Source of the DNA: Ilex aquifolium
Lineage: Eukaryota; Streptophyta; Magnoliopsida; Aquifoliales; Aquifoliaceae
DNA: 64,000 nt
Direction: 5' to 3'
NCBI GenBank assembly: GCA_951799425.1
Contig: OX637393.1
Span: forward strand, 14,520,244-14,584,243
Of the stretch, positions 1 to 11,458 are shown one piece after another. Both the position numbers and the translations under genes were made by a program. The notes under the pieces were generated by a model that saw only the letters and a list, made by a program, of their open reading frames with translations, did no database searches and was not told where the DNA came from. Each line of letters starts with the position of its first letter. Positions within the stretch are counted from its first letter, which is position 1.

Positions 1-880
1 TCTTGTCTTGAAATTGAAATTTAAAGCAATTACAATAAATAAAATACCATAATTTGGAATTGAAAATAATGAAGACTTGTGCTTGAAACTAAATAAAGAA
101 CAAAGAAGAAGGAGGAGGAGGAGCAGTCTCCTCTTAGAGAACGTCCAAGGAGGAGGAAGGTCTCCCTAACAGTCCCAATGAGTTTGTATTTATAAGAAAA
201 ACAAAGAGAGATATGACTGATTTTTAAAGATCCTCTTTCCTTTTATGCTTATCTCTTATTTCTAGAAAATTTTCAAAAATATATCCAAAAATATGGCCAA
301 TTAAAATCCCTTTCCCATCTTATCTCTTTCTTCTCAAATAAAGATCTTGGAAGATCTTTGAATATTTAGCAAGTCAATAGCTGAAGAAGGAGTCCTTGCT
401 GTCAAATTACAGTAACCTACCGGTAGAACATTGAATACCTACCGGTAGAACCTTCACGTTGAATGACCTACCAGTAGAAAATAGATCACATACTAGTAGA
501 ACTTTATTCTTTTGAATTTCAGTAGCCTCTTCTACTAGTAGAACACAAGTCCACCTACCGGTAGAACATCATTGTGCTTATTTTAGAGAGCCTTTCTACC
601 GGTAACACATAGCTTTACCTATCGCTATAACTTGTCTTTTCTAAATTTTTCCGTTTTAAGGCCCCCGACTTCACTTTTAACTGATCAAACTCAACTCCAA
701 CTTGTCCACAACCATTATCATGATGCTCCATATCTACCTTTACACGACTACCTGCAAACACATATATTCTGCATAAAATATAAAACTAAACTAAAACAAA
801 AGAAATACATAACTAACATAACTAAGATGAAAGATATGAGATATTAAATATTAAATATGCAATATTATGCTCTCATCACA
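1..880 (-). mobile_element. 3' LTR (partial) of a minus-strand LTR retrotransposon
   Basis: This segment matches 9,940-10,826 almost base for base with small indels, including the GAAGAAGGAGGAGGAGGA stretch and the TACCGGTA motif array. It ends in CA at 880, followed directly by a C-rich run that is a polypurine tract when read on the minus strand. It is therefore the 3' LTR of the element whose 5' LTR lies at 9,268-10,826. About 650 bases of this LTR lie left of the window. Short ORFs inside it are not genes. Confidence 0.85.
417..625. repeat. TACCGGTA-type palindromic motif array in the LTR
   Basis: Eight copies of a palindromic octamer and close variants (TACCGGTA, TACCAGTA, TACTAGTA, TATCGCTA) lie in 210 bases. 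Most are followed by GAAC. Copies start near 417, 439, 469, 490, 532, 556, 597 and 618. The same array recurs in the other LTR at about 10,357-10,570. Repeated palindromes in an LTR suggest a binding-site cluster, but this is inference. Confidence 0.75.
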
Positions 881-892
881 TCCCCCCAATTT
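881..892 (-). other. Polypurine tract next to the 3' LTR
   Basis: Read on the minus strand this is AAATTGGGGGGA, immediately before the LTR that begins TGTGATGAGAG. That is the usual place and composition of a plus-strand priming polypurine tract, and it fixes the orientation of the element. Confidence 0.75.
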
Positions 893-2955
893 AGGCTTTG
901 CTAGTCCCTAGCTAACAAAAAAAAAAATACAAAGTCTCTTTCATAGGATTCATGATTGCATTTAGCGTATGCAACAAGCCATTAAACCCCTAGGTTACTC
1001 CTAATGGACGGGTGTTGTCTCCTGTAGGTGTCCAGAGAAGATACTTACAAACTTTTTTTTATTCATCCACAAATTTAGAACATATTATTAACTACTAATC
1101 AACAATGAAATTTAAAACAATTCACAATCCACTCAAATTATTCACATAAAAATTAGACTATAGATTTAAATGATATGTAAAAATATTCACATTCACATCA
1201 ACATTAGAAACTTGTGCGTATAAAATGATACGTGCAATTTAAAAAATTTATCAAATAAAACTCACATTTTTTTTAGCCATCCAATTTTAGCTTTGACACA
1301 AATCTCACCAAGCATTTACTCTCAAAATAGAAAACCTCTGAGTATAGTGACTATTTCACTCATAGGTTATATGTGAGAAGAGAAATTACATAGTCAAAAC
1401 AAAACATAATTCACATATATTTTTAAAATAAAGAACAACATTCAAATGAAACAACCTTGACATAATATCATAAAAGAATGTTAAAGCTAATGAAAGTAAT
1501 ATAGCTAATATATCTCATATTTCATTATTGGGTACATACACTTGCCACAATTCTCAAGATCAAATAGAACTTTTCTACTGTTACAATGTGGTCTTGGGTG
1601 AATGGGTTATAGAATCGAAGGTTAATAAGGAATTCAAAAGAGTATTCTGGAAATACAATTTTTCTAACCAAATCTCATTCTTTGGAAATAATAACTCAAG
1701 CCATGTATTTTTCTATCTTTCCTATTCCAACGCTTTTTTTTTTTCAAAGATACTTCATTTTTTTCTTTCTTTTTTTCTTCACAGCATTTGGTTTTTCAAA
1801 TTATTTTCACAATTCAACACAATTTTCTTCTTTTTTTTTTCTTTTGGATTCCGACAATAAACTCAAATACTCATTATCCTCTTTTCTTTCTTTCTTTGAG
1901 CCACCATGCCATTTCCAAATTGTAAACAATATAAGTTTCTAGATAACCAAGATAAGGTAAACACATTTATGCTTGGTTTAGTAATTTTCATGGTTAAGAA
2001 ATAAAATTTCATTAAAGCTTACTCATGGCTACTATGGATAATGAGATAGACTAAAGCTCCAATAAATTCCAAAAATGGCCTAAAATCATGTCTCAGAAAT
2101 AAATGACAAGGTACTTCTAATATTGAGAAATAATCAACTAACTACCACATGCACTCCAACCAAAACAAAAATAATGAGATTATTGAAAGAGATTAAAATT
2201 TAAAGAATAGTCTTTTGAGTAAATGTAGTATAACCTTCCAACAAAGAATGACACAAAACTCATATGAGTTATATATTCATCTCCACTATAGATATCAAGT
2301 TTTTTAAGATGTTCACCTCATTCAATGAATCATAGAAATAACACGATCATGGTGTACATAAATGTTGAGTTCCAAATGAAAATATGAATATGATACTCAG
2401 ATATAGAATAAACTCTTATAGAGTGCTAATACGTAATCAACTCAACATTCAAGTTGAATATTAGAAAATCTCATACTAATTAAGAGATAATAATACAGTC
2501 TAAATCGGATGTTTTATTTTTTAAAATTATTTTTTTGATAAAAAAAAATAAAATAGCACATGGCGTGATGGTGTAACCCTTTCCCCTCAACTTAAATCAT
2601 GCATTGTCCTTAATGTAGAAACAGTAATGCAATGAGAAATTTTTTTAAAAAAAAAATAAGAGAAGGAAAACACCTGACTTTGAGCTCCAACAATAAAATC
2701 ACCGGCTGTAAAATAACAAAATAAACTACACAAAAAGAAATAAGCATAACAAAATACTAAATCACTTTGAAAATAAAACACGAAAGAAAAGTAAATCACT
2801 CAAACAATATGCGCGTACCTCCTAACTCAGACCCAACACTATGTTCAACGAAAGATATTAACATGAAACTCCAATTAATAATGGATACACAGTAAAAAGA
2901 GTGTGTGCAATCTAAAAAAAAATAAAAATCAAAATCAAAATCAAATAAGATAAAA
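893..2955 (-). mobile_element. Internal region of the retrotransposon, left part, non-coding
   Basis: AT-rich sequence between the polypurine tract and the Helitron. No coding domain could be read; the short ORFs are low-complexity F, S and K-rich translations. At 2,581-2,620 a CCCCTCAACTTAAA-type stretch resembles sequence often seen inside Ty3-type plant retrotransposons. With the Helitron removed, the interior would be only about 3 kb, so the element looks non-autonomous or heavily deleted. Confidence 0.5.
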
Positions 2956-3324
2956 TCTATATAATAAAGTAGCTAGAATAGTTTGTCTTGAGCTTTTCGC
3001 GGCTCAGATCATTTTCATGTTTTTGATCCGACGATCCTAATTAATTTACATTCCTACAGGACTCTACTACATTCATTTTATCTCTCATCATCCCCATTCA
3101 AACCATTGGAGAGATTGGCTTGGACTGTTATATATATATATATATATAAAATAAAAATAAAATATATCTAAAATCTATTAAAACTCTAATAATAAGGATT
3201 ATCTATAATAAAATATAAGTTCATTAACATATACCGTCCTATTTATCTATCTATATATATCTATATTGATATCTATATATATCTATATTGATATCTATAT
3301 AATAAAGTAGAGCGAAGTTTGAAT

Positions 3325-3420
3325 CCAAAAGACAAAGAGAGGTCCAGATCGTTTTGAGACAAAATCCAAAAGATAAAGAGAGGTTCAGATCGTTTTGAAA
3401 TAAAAGACGGTTCAGATCAT
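3325..3420 (+). repeat. Short tandem repeat near the Helitron 5' end
   Basis: Two and a half copies of an approximately 43-bp unit with cores AAGAGAGGTCCAGATCG, AAGAGAGGTTCAGATCG and a shorter GACGGTTCAGATC. Repeats of this kind next to a Helitron 5' end are subterminal repeats; their function is unknown. Confidence 0.6.
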
Positions 3421-3916
3421 CTCAAAAATTTTGATCAAATGGCCTACGATTAGTCCTAAATTTTTTTTCCCGCCCACGAAAAAGCCTATCTCTCCTGCGT
3501 CTCTCTCTCTCACGCTTCTCTCTCTCCCAATCTATCACGTCTCTGAATCCATCACAAATCTTTCCCCCTTCTCTGCCCTAATCTCATGTCCCTATTTCTT
3601 ATCTATCCCTCTCTTCTTCCTCATTCTTATCCCTCATTGCTCTCTGCACCCTCTCTGCATCATCACAGCCAAGCCGCCAGAATATTCTCTCTTTCTCTTT
3701 CTTTCGTACACGCCCGCCCAATCTCAGTCAAAACTTTTCAAATTGACGCTACTCAATCACGGGATTTTCTCACAAATCCTCTCTCCCTTCCACCGAAAGC
3801 CACAAATATCTCTTATTCATTTCTATCTCTCCACCGGCTTTGCCTCCCCATTTTTGTTTGGTAAGTAAACAAAAGCTTCGGAAACCTCTGTCTACCAATT
3901 TCACTCTTCCGTCTTT

Positions 3917-4664
3917 ATGATGTTAACCACTGCTGGAAGCGACGGTCTCTCTCATGTTTATCTACCCCTCTCTCTCTACACAATTGCACTCTCTCCATCA
4001 GTTGCCAACGTCCTCAGCCCCCACCGATCGCCGGTGACTACCAGGCCAGTGACACCCCAGGTATCTCTCTTTCTTTCTCTCTCTCCCTCTCTAAATTTAT
4101 ACCCTTGCCAATTATTTTCGTTTAGAACTTCTGATTTTGGTGTTTTTTTATTATTAGTAAAATTTTCAAATAGAATTTTTGTTTGAAACCCATTAAATAG
4201 ATTCTTTTCTTTGTGAATCCTGCCATTGACTAGGAGATTGGTTGATTCGACATTCCTGAAAATTGATCAGGCAACTCTCTTTATCAATGGTAATGACACG
4301 GTATTGAAATTTTTTGGGTTTAGATTAGGGACAAAGAACTACCTTCTCTTTATTTAGGGATTCTAGCCAATGCTACATTTTTTTATTCAGGGTGCAAGTT
4401 TCTTAATGTTTATTTACTTGGTATGTTGCTTTGATGATTGTATTTGTTTTGATACAGGATACTGGTGGAAAAATAGATATTCTTTTGGGGGATTCGAGTT
4501 TAAGAGGTATGTCATTTTTTTTGTATTTGCACATGCATTGGTACGGGTATTTAATTGTTGGAGGGGGTGTCTTAGGTGCAGTACATGAGAATTTGTTATG
4601 CATTCTAGATGATCAGGAAAATGTCGGAGAGAAGAGAAATAAGTCCCGCCAAGCCCTTGGCTGA
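3917..4664 (+). pseudogene. Possible captured gene fragment (three exon-like pieces)
   Basis: After a CT-rich leader (3,490-3,900) an ATG at 3,917 opens 48 codons to a donor at 4,060 (CCCCAG then GTATCT). Candidate exons follow at 4,458-4,506 (after GATACAG; DTGGKIDILLGDSSLR) and about 4,579-4,664 (after GGTGCAG; VHENLLCILDDQENVGE and on to a TGA). Phases join without a stop. I do not recognise the product. The pieces look like host exons caught by the Helitron, but splice calls are by eye and may be chance. Confidence 0.3.
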
Positions 4665-7576
4665 CTGTTTAGCAATACTTTTGATTGGTCGCATCATCAA
4701 AAGTATACGAACTCGAAAATGATATGATACACAAACACGAAATATAAACGATTCATATTCATTTCAACCCGTCAAACTCAAAATTGACATCATCAACCCG
4801 TTTATTTAAGAATAATCATTTTCTATATTTGTGGAAGAGAAGAACCTAACCTTTTTCGTGGCGGATTTTTGTTACGCCTAAATAAAGTTGTATGAACTAC
4901 TGAACTTCTATTTGTCTTGCAGAGAACAAAAGGCTTTTGTACGAGAGAGGTGTAAAAACTGCTGAACTTTATAGAAAAAAACTCAGATGTATTTGGTTTG
5001 TAGAAAACGATAAGATAGAGACATGGTAGTGTTTGAGAACTTATTTCTGATATGAATTATTTTTGAAAATTGCAGATAGCAAAAATCACAGAAGAGGGTA
5101 TAACAATATCTCAGCCATATGTATTAAAGAAATTCTGGAATTTCTCTGCTTTTCAGAATCTGACAGTGAGTGCTGAGGGGTCATGGTAGCCAGTAGCATC
5201 ATACTGCCCTAAAGTAATGCCTTCGTGCGGACGAGAAATACAAGAAGTATTGTGTGTTTGTAACATATAAGTTTGCTTCATCTTTACTCTGATTTAGAAG
5301 TTATGTGGTAATATTCACTTTATCCATGCGTTTGGTTGGACCCGATTCTTCTGATGCTTTTCTTGGGAATTTGTTCTGGTTCTATTGTCCTATGATCATT
5401 TACATTCTCTTTTCTAAATTGTTGGTAGGGTATTGAGCTGTCTATACTTTTCATATATGTTCAATTGTTCTTACTTTTCTGGGCTTTATGGAATTTTGCC
5501 TAATCCAGTTGAATTTTTCCCCCCTTCTTCAACCTCATTACTTCAACAGGAATTCATATTGAACTCTTGGGGAATGAAATTTTTCAATATAAAGACTGCT
5601 ATCAAACTGTGAGACAAAAACTTTGATCTTTTGTGTCATTTATATACCATAGATGCAGCATCTCGAAGAAAGGTAAATTATCTGCAATGCGCCTAATTAT
5701 TTGATTGGTATTAGTTAAATTTATAATGGTTATCTATGAAATGGTGAATTTGTTGTGGATTTTTATTAAAGCTATTAAATAGCATGATTGTAGTTTAATA
5801 TTGGGTGTGAATTGTTGAAATAGGTTATTAATTGTGTCTTTGGAGAATGTAGGCTACATACCTGCAAATCCATTGTTGGATGTTTAGGTCCATGAATTTA
5901 CTTGAGTTGTTTTAGCCTTTGGTTAAATGATTAGGGAGTGATATAACTGTAGGGTGCTGTGCTGGAATTTTGGGATCCATTTGCAAGTTGTTAAAAGGGA
6001 AAAAAAATTCATTGTGCAATTTTGTGACTTTTGTGTAGCTGTGATTTTCTTTGTTGGATGTTTATTATTCTTAATCATTAGAATTTGTCATGGGCACCTA
6101 AATTCTTGGCCGATAGAGTTCAAATTGTTGAGAACTATTCATGATTGTTTTATCCTTTATTCTCTCTCCTTCTCCGAGATCGAATAATCATAATTTATTG
6201 TTATACTCTTTTATTTCTTAGTTTTTTGGTTGAAGATGATTGTTTCAATTTCATGGTTACAATTTCAACTCAAAGACTTAATAGTTGGAAGCGCCACATC
6301 ATGGCTTCTTGGTTTTGCATGGAGGTTTTGTTCGGCTTTATACTTACGTTGAAGAAGGTATATATTTATTGTTGTTATTGTGATCGTATTGGTTAATATG
6401 TTGTCTAATTTAATATTTGTTAGAAGATATCTCATATTTGCAGAGGATTATGAAGTTCTTAATAGGTTAATATACATAGATAAAATATTCAAGCAAATAT
6501 AGGAATGACATGCTATGAATTTGTGAGTTGAATTATTTAGTAGTGGAATGTTCAATATCATTTTTTCATTTGTGGTTTTGGTTGTGATCAATGTTTATAT
6601 TGTTTGGATTGAACAATCCACATTGATTTACTTTGTTGAGGTGAGCCTCAATGTCACTCTCTACTCTTCTCTAATGTTCATTTGTTGGATATCTTTATTG
6701 TCTATTTTTTGTTGGTCTTGATTTGGCTGCGGTTTAATTTTTAGTGATTTAAATGTGCATTACCACTACATTGTTGGTACCGAATTGTTTGAGGCGTATT
6801 TAGACACTCATTGTGAGATCAATTTTGTAACCATTTTTGTGTTTTGTTTCAACTAAGTTGAGTTACAGAGCTGCAAAGAAACCAATTTGAGTGGAAGTCA
6901 TGGGTGAAGAGTATTAATGATCTTAAGAGTTGAGCTAGCATAGAAAAATAGGAAAGGTAGGTTGCGCAAGAGGTCACATTATGTTCCTCTGGCTCATGAA
7001 CTTATAGATGTTAGAGTCGAATTATTTGCCAGAGTTTCAAAAGTTGTTCATAACAATCCTATTTATTCATGTGTGTAATAGTCATTGTCACATACTGTTA
7101 TGTGCAAAGCTAGAAATTTTTTCACCAAATTTTCTTTTGAAGTTATAAATAGCAGAGTAAGTGGGATGAACATTTTTTGTGGGGATGAACATTTTTTGTG
7201 ATCGTTGATTTGGCTACTTAAATTTTCAAGGCTTTGTTCGGCATAATGGATTTTGGGCTTAGAAATTTATTTTGAAAATAAAGTGATCAAGATCACAGAA
7301 GCACTTTACATGGTTTGAATCCATGTTCATTGGATATGTTTACATGCATTTTCCATCATCTAAATTTCAAATCTTAAACTTTCATTGGATTTGAATGTCA
7401 AAGTGTGCAGTATGTTAGTTTGAGCTTGACTCAAGTTAGTTTGATTAGCATTTGTAGTTTCTTGATTGATATTACTTGCAGTTTCCTAATCGGTTTATTG
7501 TGGTGATATTTTTTTGTGATTTGCATGGTTGGTCTGTGGCAAATTTTTTTTTTTTGGGTGTCGATGGGTACTTTAG
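4665..7576 (+). other. Helitron interior, intron-like sequence without recognised genes
   Basis: T-rich on the plus strand, as plant introns are. One exon-like stretch lies at about 5,077-5,160 (after TTGCAG; reads KITEEGITISQPYVLKKF and on to a TGACAG). The remaining short ORFs are low-complexity. No protein family was identified. Confidence 0.35.
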
Positions 7577-7729
7577 ATGGGGGGGCATTACAACGTGGAG
7601 CAAGCGAATGGAGTCATGGGGCTTTTTGAGCTGGATTGTAAGAAAGAACCAGAGATTTTGGCCATTGAAGATGCCATGATAATCCCATTGCAGGGTTTGG
7701 ATGAAGATGTCACCTGTGAAAGTGTTTGA
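7577..7729 (+). pseudogene. Exon-like ORF of 50 codons inside the Helitron
   Basis: Directly after a TTTAG acceptor-like site a frame runs 50 codons to TGA. It starts MGGHYNVEQANGVMGLF, continues with an acidic stretch (KKEPEILAIEDAMIIPLQ), and ends DEDVTCESV. Composition is that of a normal soluble protein, unlike the low-complexity frames around it. I do not recognise the family. It is too short to be a gene on its own and is best read as the last exon of a captured gene, or as a chance frame. Confidence 0.3.
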
Positions 7730-7995
7730 AAAAACCCTGCTTTGTGTCACCAAGGCCCTTTGAGAAGGAAACAATAGTGAGCTTTTATGGTCTCCATTCC
7801 TACATTTACTATTGTAACCCTGTCAATTATATATAGAAGCATTATAGTTTGACTTTTTTGGATCAATTGATTGATATTTTTCTTGAAAAAATAGATCCAT
7901 GTAACATGATTTTCTTATCTTTTCATTTTTCGTAGAGTTTACCCAAGATTATTTTGTCATCTATTTTTAAATGAATTTTTATTTTGTGTTACCGA

Positions 7996-8350
7996 GTGCT
8001 TTCAGACACAGGTCCATCGCTAACAAATGTGCCTTAAATTTTTGTTGTTTAGGTCGGGAAATTTGCCGTGCAAAGTTAAATTGTTGGCTTAATATTCTTT
8101 GGGTCTCGATCTCTAAAATTTTAGTGACTTTTTGTAAGAAAACACTCCGTCTTTTTTGTTTTAAATCTTAGGTAGCGTTTATTTTGTTCTCTATTATTTT
8201 GGGTTGTAGATCAAATCGCAATGAACCCATGCATTGCATTTTTTTTTTTTTATTAGAGATTTTTTGTGTCCTATAGTACTTTCGAGTATAGACAATTGCT
8301 TGCGATTTTTTTGTTCCTTTATAGTGCCTTCAGGCACGGGTAATTACTAG
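7996..8350 (+). repeat. Three successive versions of the Helitron 3' terminal hairpin
   Basis: The functional-looking end at 8,324-8,350 (hairpin plus CTAG) is preceded by two decayed versions of the same design: GTGCTTTCAGACAC and on to CGCTAA at 7,996-8,023, and GTACTTTCGAGTATAG and on to GCTTG at 8,276-8,302. The spacing between stem and end is conserved. This suggests that older 3' ends were bypassed and new ones added. Confidence 0.5.
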
Positions 8351-9245
8351 TAAATAAATATAACTACTATGTTCAAGAAAAGAAAACAACTCTCACTCAA
8401 TCCGGCTTAAAGTTAGATTTGAATATGCGTCATTTTATTTTTAATGGCTTGAAAACATGGTGTCTAAGCAACTCCTTCAATCGAACTATCCACTCATACA
8501 CCTAATATATCCTTGGAACATTTAAGCACCAAGCTTAGATATGCGAATCTCATTACTACTCTTTGATAATGAAAGGTCCTTGGGCTTATTAGTCTCTTTT
8601 AGAATAATAATGTCATTTAATTTTTCATTATCAAGAGTATTAGTGGATTCATTTTCAGTTTGTAGTTCAGAAAAAGAATTTCTCTCACTACATTGACTAT
8701 GTTTAACTTCTTATTCTTGGGTCAAATTACTAACTAACATGGTCAATGTGTTGAGCATGTCTTTTATCTCTTCAATATCTTGGCTTATTTGGGCATTGAT
8801 AGCAAGTTGGGTTTGCATAAATTGATTTAAAATAATCTCCAATTGCTCTTCATGTAGGTCATGGTATGAGGGATATTGGAAAGGCTCTTGTGGTGGTGTG
8901 AGATATACTGGTAACTGATAATGTTTGTTCCCCAACCAAAATCGGGATAAAAAGTTTCAAAATAATGGTTGGCTTAAGGTTACTGAGAATTAGACAATAC
9001 AATTGACCCATCCCACCAAAACCTTTGTAGCAATGGAATTAAAGGGCACTCAGCAATGATATGCTCATACTCAGTACAAATCTCACACATAAACTCCATA
9101 AATGAAGCATATGACACCATTTAATTAAAGTTAAAAAAATTATAAAACAAAAATAAAAAGAAAAAACATAACTAAGCTTATGATGAATATCACAAGAATT
9201 AACTATCGTTAATCCGAATCACCTTCCAAATTTGTACGCTTACTT
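8351..9245 (-). mobile_element. Internal region of the retrotransposon, right part
   Basis: This stretch lies between the Helitron and the primer-binding site, where the gag leader of a minus-strand element belongs. It contains the gag-like frame at 8,711-8,935. The rest is AT-rich with no readable domain. Confidence 0.6.
8711..8935 (-). pseudogene. gag N-terminal remnant of the LTR retrotransposon
   Basis: A 74-residue frame: a Pro/Tyr/Gln-rich start (YLTPPQEPFQYPSYHDL), then a predicted helical, Asn/Gln/Ile/Leu-rich part (QISQDIEEIKDMLNTLTML). This pattern is common near the start of plant Ty3-type gag proteins. Its strand and distance of about 300 bases from the primer-binding site fit. 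It is far shorter than a full gag, and the call rests on composition and place. Confidence 0.4.
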
Positions 9246-9263
9246 TCCCCGGCAACAACGCCA
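9246..9263 (-). other. Primer-binding site, tRNA-Asp type
   Basis: The plus strand reads TCCCCGGCAACAACGCCA, which matches 16 of 18 bases of the 3' end of plant tRNA-Asp(GTC), including the terminal CCA. Priming by tRNA-Asp is typical of Athila/Tat-like Ty3/gypsy elements. The orientation places the 5' LTR to the right. Confidence 0.85.
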
Positions 9264-9267
9264 AAAA

Positions 9268-10826
9268 TGCTTGACCTCAAAATTTGGTATATAATAAAAT
9301 AGTTACCAAGCGCAAAAATATATCATTTAGTAATTCAGTCGATTACCGATGTTATCTCCTCAAGGAAAGCGAAGGACAAACTTTAGAGGTGATATAAAAA
9401 TAAAAATAAAGAGTTCTTTGAAAGTTGAGAATTTTTGTAATTAACCAAGCTAAGGATAAATTCAATAAAAGAAAGAATCAGATAATCTTTAGGTTTCATC
9501 CCAACCATGAACATAAATTTACACTCTAAATCTATAACTCATCCAAGTTCATAATCAAACTCCCTCAGACGGAAGATATTCAAATAAAAAACTTTAATTA
9601 GTAAAAATAGTGATTTTAGTGACAAATAAATTGCTGGAAGAATTTGCATTCAATTGATTGCAGGGACTCCAATTATTATCCGTACCAAAACCAATGTCTA
9701 CGGGTAATAAATTTGGTACTGGTAATAGAGGATATGGTCAGTCAATTAGGTTTTCGAAAAATAACTATTAAATCATTAAATCACATACATCATAAAAACC
9801 TTAGTTTAGAATTAAACCCTAGTTCATGGGTTGAGAATTCCTCCTCTAATTATTCGGAAAAGAGACTACTCGAACATGATAAAACTAAAATTGAAAACAG
9901 TTAAAGGGAACATGTAAATAAAAGCAAATAAATAAAAATTGTATTGAAATTGGAATTTAAAAGCAATTATAATAAATAAAATACTGTAACTTGGAATTGA
10001 AAATAATGAATACTTGTGATTGCAACTAAATAAAGAACAAAGAAGAAGGAGGAGGAGGAACAATCCCATCTTGGAGAACGTCCAAGGAGGAAGAAGGCTT
10101 TCCTAAAAGTCCCCTATGGGTTGGTATTTATAAGAAAAAGTGGAGAGAGATATGACTGATTTTTAGAGATCCTTTTTCCTTTTATATCTATCTCTTATTT
10201 CTAGAAAATCTCCAAAAATATCTCCAAAGATGTGGCCAATTAAAATCTCTTTCCTATCTTATCTCTTTCTTCTCAAATAAAGATCTTGGAAGATTATTTA
10301 ATATTTAGCAAGTCAATGGCTGGAGAATGAGTCATCACTGTCAAATTACAATAACTTACCGGTAGAACATTGAATACCTACTGGTAGACCCTTTACGTTG
10401 AACGACGTCCCAGTAGGAAATAGATCATCTATCGGTATAACCTTATTCTTTTAAATTTCAGTGGTTTCTTCTACCGGTAGAACACAAGTCCACCTACCGG
10501 TAGAACATCATTTTGCTTATTTTAGAAAGTCTTTCTACAGGTAGCACATAGCTTTACCTACCGATAAAACCTGTCTTTTTTGAATTTTTCCGTTTTAAGG
10601 CCTCCGACTTCACTTCTAACTGATCAAACTCAACTCCAACTTGTCCACAACCATTATCATGATGCTCCATATCTACCGTTACACTTACACTATCTGTAAA
10701 CACATATATTTTCCATAAAACACAAAACTAAACTAAAACAAAAGAAATAAATAACTAAAATAGCTAAGGTGAATGTGAATGATATGAGATATAAAATATG
10801 CAATATTATGCTCTCATAAGCTATCA
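9268..10826 (-). mobile_element. 5' LTR, complete, of the minus-strand retrotransposon
   Basis: It begins TG at 9,268, five bases from the primer-binding site, and ends CA at 10,826. The right 890 bases are a diverged copy of 1-880. Length is about 1.56 kb. The many small differences between the two LTRs show an old insertion. The 5-bp target duplication cannot be checked because the left end is outside the window. Confidence 0.8.
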
Positions 10827-10984
10827 GAAGGGTTTTGCTCACTAACCCTATTATAAGGGGCGTGCTCCGCAAAAGGATGTCAGGCCAGCCACCCCAGGTA
10901 CCCTTATACCCCTTAGCCTTGGCACATCAAATCAAGGCACAACCCCAACAATGGTTACCATGGGTGTGGGCAAGGCATTCCAAA
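10827..10984. other. Short flank between LTR and MITE
   Basis: Moderately GC-rich sequence with no recognised feature apart from the left target duplication of the next element at 10,977-10,984. Confidence 0.5.
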
Positions 10985-11098
10985 TAGGGATGGTAGTGGA
11001 CTGGAGAAAAACAGGTATTTGTCCAAACTCGCCCCGTTTAGATTAGGGATGGACCATACATATTAGACGGTGGATACCCATATAAATCCATGCTGCTA

Positions 11099-11154
<56 letters not shown>

Positions 11155-11450
11155 GAGTTTTATGTTTGATCTATTTTATTTGTTATATAATGAGTTTTCA
11201 TCTTTCTTGCAAATCCATTTATGAGGTTTTATGATTTTTTTTTAAAAAAATTCTTAAAATCATATAAATTAATGGTTATGGGTGGGGACGGGGACGAGGA
11301 CAAGGATCAAATTTACCCGCGTGGGCGGGGATGGGGATTAAAATGTCCTTCGCTAACAAGGTTGGACCGAGGGTAGATGAATATTTTTGAAGCGGGTACA
11401 GGAGTGGAGACTACTCCCCCCGCCCTTGCTCCGGTCCACTGCCATTCCTA
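10985..11450. mobile_element. hAT-type MITE with 8-bp target duplication
   Basis: Terminal inverted repeats TAGGGATGGTAGTGGACTGG (left) and TAGGAATGGCAGTGGACCGG (right, reversed) are flanked by a perfect 8-bp duplication ATTCCAAA at 10,977-10,984 and 11,451-11,458. The 8-bp duplication and the TAGGG start are typical of hAT elements. The interior holds an (AT)n tract at about 11,104-11,151 and a G-rich GGGGACGGGGACGAGG-like stretch, with no transposase. Confidence 0.9.
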
Positions 11451-11458
11451 ATTCCAAA

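Larger units (their letters stand above)
2956..8350 (+). mobile_element. Helitron carrying gene-like sequence, nested in the LTR retrotransposon
   Basis: The 3' end is a textbook Helitron terminus: a 6-bp stem hairpin (GTGCCT, TC, AGGCAC) at 8,324-8,337, then GGGTAATTA and CTAG at 8,347-8,350, followed by T. A matching 5' terminus TCTATATAATAAAGTAG after an A occurs twice, at 2,956 and at 3,294. The true 5' end is therefore one or the other, and the outer one may be a fragment of a relative. No Rep/helicase or RPA domain is seen, so the element is non-autonomous. The body from 3,460 to about 7,800 has the pyrimidine-rich leader and T-rich intron texture of a plus-strand plant gene, unlike the flanking retrotransposon. 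Confidence 0.7.

Noticed and set aside
3431-3868. 145-codon plus-strand ORF and its overlapping 92-codon frame
   Set aside because: Ser/Leu/Pro-rich translation of a CT-rich leader; two frames open at once, no domain.
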